A stretch of DNA of 64,000 bases, from assembly GCA_963920705.1 (NCBI GenBank), contig OY987228.1:2682159-2746158 (forward strand). Direction: 5' to 3'. Under the pieces are notes generated by a model. That model had not been told where the DNA came from, did not search any database, and saw only the letters and a list, made by a program, of their open reading frames with translations. Position 1 is the first letter of the stretch. Every line of letters begins with the position of its first letter. Both the position numbers and the translations under genes were made by a program. This DNA is from Odiellus spinosus. Lineage: Eukaryota; Arthropoda; Arachnida; Opiliones; Phalangiidae. Below, in pieces: positions 54,738 through 64,000 of this stretch.

Positions 54738-54957
54738 TTGCCCCACCTGTAAACAAAAAAGAGAAGCCGAGAATCAAATGTATATCGTAAAATTACCAAA
54801 AGTTCTCCTTATACATTTAAAGAGGTTAGTTGTTCAGGAACGTAAACGTTGTACAGTAGTTATTTTTATTTACATTTTGAATAAAAATATTTAGGTTTTC
54901 GTACGATGGAATGTTAACAAGCAAATTAGAAACTATGGTGACCTTTCCATTAACCAT
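54738..54957 (+). pseudogene. Duplicated USP exon-2 segment
   Basis: Encodes CPTCKQKREAEKQMYIVKLP, then KVLLIHLKR without a stop, up to the donor GTTAGT (exon end at 54824), followed by the same intron sequence as 53292-53423. The upstream part (FLKPERISGD) is missing, so the duplication starts inside the exon. Confidence 0.8.
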
Positions 54958-55663
54958 GTGAAAAAATATGTTAATTTCGCGCGCTTTTTGATTTAAACTA
55001 AAGACTTTGTGTCACCATCACTTTAAAACTTTCGCAATATTCTCATTTTTTAAAAACTTGCCAATATTCCATTTTAACTGTACATTTCCGTTCTATTGTG
55101 AATTTATTTTACGTTTTCATGTATATGATTGCATTATATTTATTTTCAACTTTCTGTAAATTTAATTCTATTGTAAACTTGAGAAATCCCAAAAACCCGA
55201 ACACCTGGCATTTCAACATCCCTATGACCACGTGTGTTCCCCCCCTTTTAACCAATCACCACACAGATAGCCTCTTGTGTTCCCCCCCAAAATTCATACC
55301 TAAAAATAAAATGTAATAAAAACATTCGACCAAAAACCCTCGTTTCAATTATTAGCCCAAAAATAGGGAATCTACCAAAAGTAGAATCTAGTTCAAAAGA
55401 ACTAAGAAAAATTCTAGCCCAAGAAAAATAGAAGTTAGATAAAACTAAAAACAGTTTTACTTAGTAAAATCATTAGAAAAGTACGCGAAATTAGTACTAT
55501 AGTTAGTTTAATTGTTTCAGTCCGGTTAGACTAACTTTAAAAACTTGCTCTCCCCTAAGAACCAGTAGAAACCAAAACGCACGTTTCTTCAAACCAACCT
55601 AGACATGACAAATTATATAAGCGATCAATGTGAAGCTTTCCAGTCAAGTTACTCGCTTCACGG
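54958..55663. other. AT-rich spacer
   Basis: Two poly-C runs (about 55240 and 55283). The 72-aa ORF at 55098 has no known domain. Confidence 0.4.
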
Positions 55664-55995
55664 TGTTGTCGTAAGTATAATTGATTTAATTTTAAATCTG
55701 AGTATGCTGTTACAGTCTTTTCGCGAGTTACGAGTTTCGGACTAAACTTAAGTGAAAAGGACGACTACTGATTAATTTAGCATTTTATTTAAAGATTAAA
55801 ATTACTAGACTTCAAGAGCCGCGTAAAATACACAAACGATTAAATGTTTACAGTTCAAGTGTTTAACATAGAATGACGGGTTTTCTTCCAGAGCATTATG
55901 CTTTTATACATGTTTTCTTTTATTGATAAAAAACTAATTGTTTATCTATAGGTGTATTTCTTATGTTAAGTCTATTTTATTACGAAGTTGCAACA
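55664..55995 (-). repeat. BEL/Pao 3' LTR (332 bp)
   Basis: On the minus strand it starts TGTTGCAACTTCG and ends ACGACAACA, with TGTTG/CAACA inverse ends. It contains GTATAAAAGC and AAATAAAATG. A purine tract (GGGCGGAGGA) lies just upstream, after the pol stop. The 5' LTR is not in the window. Confidence 0.75.
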
Positions 55996-56033
55996 TCCTC
56001 CGCCCGATGAACAGTAACAGGAGTAATTGTTCA

Positions 56034-56966
56034 TTAATCATTAATTTCCAGATTGTATAGAGATTGCACAGCTCTTCTAATATTGACTCCTCCTGGTAGG
56101 CGCAACTGACATGCTCGTATTTTTCCATCTCGACCCGGAAAAACCTCGATGATTCGTCCCATGCGCCAAACGTGACGAGGTAGTTTGTTGTCTTCTATAA
56201 GGACGACATCATTGACCTTGAAGGGAATTGGTTCATTAATTGCTTTGCTACTATGAGCTGAGCGAAGTTCGAAATTATTTCGCCAGCGATTCCAGAATTG
56301 GTTTAGTACAGCCTGGCCATGTTTGAGCTTCTTGGTTAATTGATTTTTATTAGCGTTGATCTGATTTTGCGTAAAAACTTGGTCGGGAACTGCTGTGGTT
56401 CTTTGTCCAATGAGGAAATAGGATGGACTTAACGCAAATGGCTCATTTGGATCCGTGTTGTTGTACGTCAGAGGTCGGGAATTTATGACTGCTTCTATTT
56501 CGGTCAAGCTCGTCTGTAGTTCCTCATATGAAAGAGTGTTTTTTCCCAATGTCTTTAGACAGGTTTTAACAGTGCGGACGAGCCTTTCCCAAAAGCCGCC
56601 CCACCAGGCGGCACGTTCCACAATATATCTCCACTTGATTCCTTTTTGACCTAGATATTCTTGAAATGGAGTATTTTCGACGTTTTTATACAAACTTCTT
56701 AGATCTTGATCCGTTCGTTTGAATGACTTTGCATTATCCGAATATATTGTTGAAGGAATCTCTCTTCGAGCCACGAGCCTCCGGAATGACATCATGAATT
56801 TTTCTGCACTCATGTCTGTTACTAATTCCAAATGGATAGCGCGTGTGACTCCACAAGTGAAGAGAGCTATATATACTTTCGTTGATTCTTGTCCCTTTCG
56901 TACATATAAAGGACCCGCGAAGTCTATTCCAGTAACCGTAAAGGTAGAGATTCTTTAACTCGATCC
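56034..56966 (-). CDS. pol: BEL/Pao integrase core and C-terminal domain (partial pol)
   Basis: BEL-type integrase. The frame from about 56966 reads TGIDFAGPLYVRKGQ with the first Asp, then CGVTRAIHLELVTDMS. The second Asp is in STIYSDNAKSF, and the Glu lies in RAAWWGGFWERLVRTVK, the characteristic BEL WWGGxxER box. The C-terminal part (DVVLIEDNKLPRHVWRMGRI to NIRRAVQSLYNL) is the domain typical of BEL/Pao Pol. No stop occurs in this segment. It is separated from the upstream zinc-binding part by a one-base frameshift near 56958. Confidence 0.92.
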
Positions 56967-57196
56967 AATGGTAACGGTGCAGCGTTCTGTTCTCCAGCTT
57001 TAATTTTGAAACGACGGCAGATAATGCACTTTGAAATTACTCGTTTAACCATTTGACGACCTTGCATTATCCAATAATCTTCTCTTAATTGAGTTAAGGT
57101 GTTGTTTAAGCCTCCGTGCATAGTGATGAAATGGCTCTCTCGTGCAAGTAATTCCGAAAATTTGTGCTTCGAAGGCAAAAGATAAGGATGTTTGAC
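56924..57196 (-). pseudogene. pol: BEL/Pao integrase zinc-binding segment, truncated by a TIR element
   Basis: Reads HPYLLPSKHKFSELLARES, HGGLNNTLTQLREDYWI and VISKCIICRRFK, the HHCC zinc domain. Homology begins at 57196, exactly where the TIR element (57197) starts, so the open frame that extends to 57337 is a chimera with transposon sequence. RT and protease of this element are not found beyond 57789. Confidence 0.85.
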
Positions 57197-57789
57197 CATC
57201 GAGAAATCACCCCCTGAAGGAGTCGTAAGGCAAGCAAAGTCTCTTGATTTTTTTCCCAAAACGGTCCCGGAAAGGACCCGGATAACGAGCGTAGCGCCAC
57301 CGTTAAACACCTCAAAGAAACGAAAATTTAGGATCATATGTACTTCGGGTTAGGCTTAGACGCCGCGAATACAAAACCCGGCAGCGGCGTGAGCGTGTTT
57401 CGACGGCAGCGCGCCGAGTTTTTTCCCTAGGTAGCGGCGTAGCGTATCGGCGGCGTTTATCGGCGTATGACGTCGCGTCTCTCAGCTCTCCCGTGAACGA
57501 CTGGGCACAATTTTTACTTTCGTGGCGAGAAGTGAAAAGAATAACTTACCGTAGGTTTCCTAATCCAAAAATAGCAATTTATAAAGTTTGAGAAGTGGTT
57601 AATAAACAGCGGTTGGGACTTGGCCTCTATTGATAAATTTTGTTGACTCTCTTCGACGCAGTCATATTGTACCAGATTTAGGACTCCAGATACACACGCA
57701 GGAGGGCGCGCGGCTCGTTAGACGGGACGAAAACGGTCGGAAATTATTTTTCTTGCCTTACGACTCCTTCTGGGGATGATTTCTCGATG
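57197..57789. mobile_element. TIR element (593 bp), reference copy
   Basis: About 42-bp inverse ends: CATCGAGAAATCACCCCC with GAAGGAGTCGTAAGGCAAG, and the inverse at 57748-57789, with 3-4 mismatches. The middle (57330-57500) is GC-rich and matches 35097-35300 (inverse) and, weakly, 37205-37440. It inserted into BEL pol. Flanks GAC and CTC give no obvious target duplication. No transposase. Confidence 0.85.
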
Positions 57790-60000
57790 CTCCAGTTCCA
57801 AATTTATGTAAGAAACCCGCATTTCAAATTTCGCTCGTAAATATAGCGTAATATAACTTTCTAGTTAAATCGAATCGATCATCTAAATTTTTTTCATCTG
57901 GCAACGTTGAACTAATGGAGAAGTAGTGGACTTTGTTTACCTCCGATACAAGACGTCTGTTTAGGTAGGACACTCCATTAATATAGTTTAACATTAGTTT
58001 ATGGATTTTAGGGTCTATTGAAGGCTAGTATGTGTTGAGGCTTGATATAATTACGGCATCAAACTAACTAACTAATTGTGGCAAACTTGCGTTTATTCAG
58101 AATGATAAAAGTTAAAACATTGATTATTAAACACGAACTAACCAGTTATTATAAAATTAGCGAGTATTTATACAGAGAAATAATTTTTTGTGTAAAGAAA
58201 AAAAACTACCAACAAAACATAAAAAACTTATATACAAATGTTTTTTTTATTCTTTTATCGTTTACTTCAACAGTATAATATCTATATTAAAAGATAAAAG
58301 TGCATTTCCTCTTTTTTCAGTGCGAACTTAAATCTAAGCCTTCACACCTAAACCTAAGCTGCTGACTGTGACAGCTATCTGGTGGGGAAAATGATAATCG
58401 TCCACTGATGGAAAAAAATATTATTACAGAACCTTCTATAACATTCAGAAACTAGTCCTCGAAACCACTGAAGAAGACACGAGAGTTGGGTGAGAATATA
58501 TCAAACCTCAAAAGAAACAAAGTTGTTCAAGCAAGTGCGCTTGAACAGGGGTATAGTTAGACTCTATTACCGGAGTCAAGAATAGAATCAACACAAGAAT
58601 ATCGAACCGTACGCTATACCTCTGGTATTACGCTAGTCTCGAACGGGAGGAGCTTAGTAGATTTGACGTTATATGCGTTTTTATTTTCACCCTATCACGA
58701 GCTTTCGAGGTCCGCGACAGAGAGCTAGCTCTGCCGGCAGCGCCTATCGCCGCAGCCTGATATCCTCCCCCCCCCGCACTTATCGTAGAAAACCGCCAAT
58801 CGCTTCCTGTGCACGTGACATGAGGCGCGGCGTAAGACGTCCATAGGCTCCATCCCCTTGAGACTAGCGCGCGGACAAAGGTATAGCTCTTCCATATTCT
58901 TGTGTTAAATCTATTGCCGGAGTTTGCTTTTGGGGTAATTCAATCGGGATTTCGTGAATCACAATCGCTTAAGAGGATAGGACCATAGATATTGAAATGA
59001 GGGCCTTGCTGGAAAATGGTATTTTTACTGGATCAAAAGTGGGTATGATTACTTCGCAAGGTGTAATTATTGCAAGACTAGTGCTTCACGAAGAGCTTTG
59101 ATTAAGGCCCACCTATGCGCTAGATATATTGCAACACTTCAAGAACTTTTCACGAGTACTCCCCTTGCAAAACTCGACCCTCTTTCTGGTATCAAAAGAG
59201 AATGTCTTTTGAAAAAGGACACACAATAGAATAGAGATGTAAAAATTAGAAAGATTACAATAATGAATAATGGCTAATTTTCACCTCAGCATGCAACAAA
59301 AATCATATTTTTCATGCGCTAAATGAAAAACGTTGATTGAAAACAGAGTATGACTTGTCCTCTACCAATCATCCTTGAAAATACTCCTAGGAATGTCAAG
59401 CTTTATACTATGCACCATCGAGCGTTTCATACTGGATATCCACCCTGTTAAAGATAAGTCACGCTCCTTTTCAATTAGGCCTGAACAATTAGTTACTCTC
59501 AAATGTATATAACTGATAAAGAAGCTAGGTTAGTTCCTATTGTTATATATTATGGCGCCTCAAATGGGGATGTTTTTTCTAAGCGTGGGACTCTTTCTAT
59601 CTCATCTCGGTGTCATCACACGAGCAAAGAAGGGAGTTAGTAGCGTACAAAATCTGATATCAGGGATATGTGCATTAGGTTTTTTCGGGATTTTAATCAA
59701 TCCCAAGAAATAATAAATTCATATTTTAATATAACGGACTAAGCAAATATGTTAGCTTGCCTACTCCCCCCTTTCCTCCACTTCTCATTGCTTACTAATA
59801 AAAGCTTGCCTTCGCTAGGTCTGGCATTGAGACTATTTATTTATTAATTATATTGAAATAAGAATATTTAATGAAATACAAATAAGCAAAAAGATTTAAA
59901 ATTTTAGTTTAGTTAGTAAATCAAGAAAAACACGTTAATTAAAAAAAAAGCAAATATAAACTTAATAATCAAAGCGTGAAATTTAAATCTATCATAAACT
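57790..60000. other. Gene-poor region
   Basis: No supportable gene. Near 59040-59220 a plus frame reads FARCNYCKTSASRRALIKAH, faintly like a BED-type zinc finger, ending TAG. Poly-C at about 58767-58776. TCTATT(A/G)CCGGAGT occurs at 58563 and 58911. Confidence 0.35.
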
Positions 60001-60930
60001 AATTATACAAAAACGTTGTTTTGCTTCGCACTTCAAAAAAGTGCATTTATAGGTAAGAATTTCAAACCCGTGAAGGGACAGAAATTATAAATTCACAGTG
60101 AAAGAAATATGAAAGTCACAGTCTAAGAAATCATAAAGCTATAATTATTATACAAAAACGTTGTTTTGCTTCGTACTTCAAAAATGTGCATTTAAAGGTT
60201 AGAATTTCAAACCCGTGAAGGGACAGAAATTATAAATTCACAGTGAAAGAAATATGAAAGTCACAGTCTAAGAAATCATAAAGCTATAATTATAATAATT
60301 AATATGAATAAAAAATTTACAAAAAAATGACGTATAAATTCGGCCTATCGAAACTTTTACTTATGTAGATTTAATGATTAGAAACTTTATAAAGAGGCGA
60401 ATGTTTCCTTTTACTAACTGAAAACTGCAACCATCCATCCTAACAACTAAACATTTTAAAAACGCGGGCAGGAACTATTTGGTATTATGCTATTCTACCT
60501 TTCCACGCATAGTTGGCTTTTAGTTACCCTTACCAAGAGTGAATTCTACAACAGAATGATTTCTGCATAATTAAAAGTTTCGATAGGCCGAATTTATACG
60601 TCATTTTTTTGTAAATTTTTTATTCATACTAATTATTATAATTATAGCTTTATGATTTCTTAGACTGTGACTTTCATATTTCTTTCACTGTGAATTTATA
60701 ATTTCTGTCCCTTCACGGGTTTGAAATTCTAACCTTTAAATGCACATTTTTGAAGTACGAAGCAAAACAACGTTTTTGTATAATAATTATAGCTTTATGA
60801 TTTCTTAGACTGTGACTTTCATATTTCTTTCACTGTGAATTTATAATTTCTGTCCCTTCACGGGTTTGAAATTCTTACCTATAAATGCACTTTTTTTAAG
60901 TGCGAAGCAAAACAACGTTTTTGTATAATT
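60001..60930. mobile_element. Large fold-back element with duplicated arms
   Basis: The left end AATTATACAAAAACG is inverse to 60916-60930. The arms (about 60001-60352 and 60578-60930) are near-perfect inverse copies. Each arm holds two tandem copies of a ~160-bp unit (TTGTTTTGCTTCG ... CCCGTGAAGGGACAGAAATT ... AAGTCACAGTCTAAGAAATC). The spacer is ~225 bp. It shares the CCCGTGAAGGGACAG block and the ATTATACAAAAA end with 17394-17900. No coding capacity. Confidence 0.88.
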
Positions 60931-63129
60931 TGTGTTTGCTTTTGGAAAAATTAAACACTTGTAAATCAATTAATCCATTTTTTTTTTAATTTAGTGGTAG
61001 GAATTAAAATTGCAAATTTACAAGTTTAAATTGAAATGATTTAATATATATGATTATTTTATATTGTACAAACTTTATAATCGGTTATTGTTGTTCTAAA
61101 TTATGGGGCCCTATAACTGTGGTTTAAGATTAAATATCCTATGGTGCACGCGACATCTTTTTTAATCTCGATCGCAGCACGTTATTCGATCTTTTTAAAA
61201 GTAAATTGATTAAGTTCTTGTTTTTGCCATATTCAAAAATATTCCCTCGAGCTCCCGCAGAACGAACACGTCAATACTCTCAGCATAAAACTATAGTTCT
61301 TAAATTTCATTTCACACAGTTTAATTCAGAAGTGCTTTCGATTTAGATGAATATTAACATCGCTTAAGCCGTTGTTTTCATTTTGATGGTTTATACCGTT
61401 TAATTTTCATTTTTCACTTAGATTTAAAATGAAACCATTCAGTTTATTTGCCGGTTAATGAAAATTATTAACAACACTTAATAAATACTGGTCTGCCATG
61501 GTGCACCTCATGGGTTATTAGATTAATAGTTTTGACCTAATTAATTGGTACCCTTTTAAAATAGCTTTGAACTCACTCGTTTTCCTGTGAGGACGCGTTA
61601 CACGACGCGCACAAATAATGGTGGACTGACGCGCACAATTAAAGATTGAAATGTATACAGAATACTGGTCGCTGACGTCTCGTCATCGCGTGATTTCGAA
61701 TCATCTGATTGCCCGGTTAGATTTTATTTTGTACATGGCGATCAAGCCTTTTTCTTACTCCGTATATTTAAACTCAATTTAAAAATTATGACCTCTCGCT
61801 TTTAAGTCTCCAGTCCAACCTCAGGATACCAGTAAGTAGGAAAATATATAATTGGTACCATGACGCGGCATACGCGGGCATGGCAACTAAAAGGAATTTA
61901 AAGTTTTCTTAAAATTGAGTACACATGGGACCGATTTATAAAAAAAAAGAAGTCCATGTGCAAGAAGAACCATTACAACTCTAACCTCCGACCTCGCGCT
62001 AGCTAGATACGCGTATCGGAAGACCTAAAAGAAAAAACACCCTACAACTGTAATTGTTCTGGGGGGGGCGGAGTCTCTGCCGTTTACAAATAAAAGTATT
62101 TACGAATTAAAGGGTAGGAGTCAAAGATTTTAAAGGTTATATAAGAAAATATAAATAAAGTCCGAATTTGCCGTTACATATAATATGATGACTCTTTCTT
62201 TGTTTCCATCCATGTATTCATCCACTACGCTTAGTTTAGAATAAGAACGACGAAAGCGGCATAACGATGTTATACCTTAATCGCGCCATGGCTCTGGAAG
62301 ATTCGCTTCATTTCCGAACTCGTCAATTATAAGAGAGAAGGGTGATACCAAGGGATTACTAGCTAAAGGGATATTGGCTAATTCGAATGATAAAATATAC
62401 TAGCCTGACGTGACCTTACTAGCGTTGTTTTAATCTGCTAACTTAAAGATAACGAAAAGTGATTACCATGAACATCCACTAAGATACTAAAATATCTACT
62501 CGAGAATTAACGAGACGATCGAGACCAGAATAAACATTAAACTTTATTGTTACAAGTATAATTCTCATAAATTCAAAGAGCCCTGCAAAAAAAGCAAACG
62601 AAGTCGTAAAAACAACATCGCGTTAAAGAACATATTTGCAAAAAACTATGCCAAGTCCTCCGCACTGTTCCTAAAGAAACGTAAGTCTTCCTTTACTCTG
62701 CTGTCCAAGAGATGTACAGGATGATGGCCCCAGGCATCTATCCACTACTTGTCCTCTACTTGACCTATCCTAATCCTTGAAGGCTAAGACATTCTAGGCG
62801 TCACCACGGAACTTCCACCTCTGCAGCAGGCTAGAGACGTCAACTTTTTTTTTACACGATGTTGAACGCATGAATGACAGAGAGAGAATGTGTTCTATCC
62901 ATAGGCGCAAATGACTTTTATCTCTCGAAAAACTACGTCGACTTCCCTTAAAAACGGATTTGGCCTACTGGCGATAGGCCAACTGAAAAACGTATTTACA
63001 TCCCATTGTAAGAATTGGACGACGAGTCCGAAAGTTCGTTATGTCGAACACATGATAGTACCGAAAGTTCGAATACTCAAAAGGGGCTGACTTCGCGTCG
63101 ACTGCAACTAAATCAGACTGAGACTGTTG
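60931..63129. other. Gene-poor AT-rich region
   Basis: No ORF with a recognisable domain, no partner repeats in the window and no RNA gene seen. A poly-G/C run lies at about 62061-62068. Confidence 0.45.
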
Positions 63130-63260
63130 CACTCTACTAACGTAACCTTACCTATAATATTATAAGAGGAATGGGTTAGAGCAAGTGTTTAACTAGTTGG
63201 AGGGATGACGTAGTTCGAGTGATTAACTAACGTAACCTTACCTAAAATATTACAAGAAGG
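63130..63260 (-). repeat. TTAGG-like block, inverse fragment
   Basis: AACTAACGTAACCTTACC followed by AAAATATTACAAGA, twice (about 63138 and 63227). This is the inverse of the 16765-17205 unit. Confidence 0.6.
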
Positions 63261-63334
63261 GCAAGGAAACAAAATGTCCTTTCGAGGTTGTGAACTATCG
63301 ATAAAGATTCCACTTGAGATTATGTACATGAAGA

Positions 63335-63430
63335 TTACGGTCTATCAAGATTGTGTTGCATCGACATTATGTTCTGTCGAGATTGCGTCCCATCGAGATT
63401 ATATCCCATCGATATTGTGTCCTATCGCGC
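63335..63430 (+). repeat. ~17-bp minisatellite (about 6 units)
   Basis: Imperfect repeats of TCGAGATTATGTCCCA. The 74-aa ORF spanning it (63274) is incidental. The remainder to 64000 is AT-rich with nothing recognised. Confidence 0.6.
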
Positions 63431-64000
63431 GTGTGTCCAATTTTGTTCTTATATCCGTATCCTTTCTAGACTCCTTTAAATTCTGCAGCATCATTTAAAT
63501 TTCCCGCCAACTTTTATAACTAAATCAATTTATTGTACGTCTGTCTCAGAGTCCATTTTCTAAGACATTTCAAAATCTCACCGTTATATACCATTTGGGC
63601 TATTGTATAATACCCAAGTTTATGTACCCTGTGGCTTATAATCATTGATAAAAAAAATTCAATACGCACTATAAACGTTAAAAACACTGTTTTGCATTTG
63701 ACTCAATACGTAGAATTCTAGGCATCGTCCTATATCTTTTAAACCAAAACATATATCGTTTGTATCTCTCGCGTTCTGCTTTATTATTTATATTTAATTA
63801 GACACAAGTTTTTTATTCAACTGCATACACCAACGTTATCTTTTTATCCGTCTTCCTATCCAACGTAATCAAAGCTACTGTTATTCAGTCTTAGTATTCA
63901 ACATAATAAAATTATAATAAAATATAATAGAACACCCTTGTAAATCTAACACATTTCTCTCTTTCTAATGCAAACTCCCAATGAAACGCCGTCTTTCACG

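Noticed and set aside
59040..59220. Possible BED zinc finger (FARCNYCKTSASRRALIKAH)
   Set aside because: The Cys-Cys-His pattern fits loosely, but spacing to the last ligand is off and there is no flanking protein; too weak to annotate.

Overview
This window is eukaryotic, AT-rich and dominated by transposable elements. It looks like arthropod, probably insect, genomic DNA. The evidence is Ty3/gypsy, BEL/Pao and Ty1/copia retrotransposon remains, mariner-superfamily transposases of a type common in arthropods, and interstitial blocks built on TTAGG-like motifs (TTAGG is the common insect telomere repeat). I see no intact host gene. Two host-gene fragments are recognisable as pseudogenes: the PARP-1 regulatory/catalytic region and the catalytic domain of a USP-type deubiquitinase.

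Layout, left to right. 1-6208: a flank module (interrupted by an ~885-bp inverted-repeat element) leads into a ~123-bp minisatellite of about 38 units. The array is split by a 2.8-kb element at 6209-9005 that starts in a palindromic hairpin, and resumes to about 9872. 9873-11240 holds further copies of the flank module and another repeat. 11618-16243 is a complete but decayed Ty3/gypsy element with a 5-bp target duplication. 16250-20170 is TTAGG-like repeat, a fold-back element and a GC-richer block of unknown origin. 20171-21122 is a truncated gypsy gag plus LTR. 21140-26176 is a second, inverted and longer copy of the hairpin-ended element, carrying the same small ORFs.

26493-30908 is a minus-strand gypsy pol broken by a 2.4-kb mariner-like element that is itself an inverted duplication. 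30990-31350 resembles a tRNA-derived SINE. 33714-34008 is a TA/ATAC microsatellite. 34020-35300 shows nesting: a copia leader, then a TIR element, then an 8-bp-TSD element filled with a 20-bp minisatellite. 36761-39262 is bounded by perfect 39-bp inverted repeats. 39562-44042 is a very young, structurally intact Ty3/gypsy element on the minus strand (LTRs differ at 1 of 180 positions) with a GGGAAAC frameshift site between gag and pol.

45358-49800 packs a hAT-like MITE, a TTAA-flanked fold-back MITE, two inverted PARP-1 pseudogene fragments, a palindrome, a broken mariner-like transposase with a 38-bp minisatellite, and a gypsy integrase fragment. 50849-52030 is another copy of the flank module plus minisatellite. 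52888-54957 holds the USP pseudogene and a duplicated exon. 55664-57196 is the 3' end of a BEL/Pao element, cut by a TIR element (57197-57789). 60001-60930 is a large fold-back element related to the one at 17394. The remaining right end is AT-rich with short repeats and no supportable gene.

The genes do not form a pathway. The story is one of nested insertions, several of which can be proved internally because an empty paralogous site lies elsewhere in the same window.
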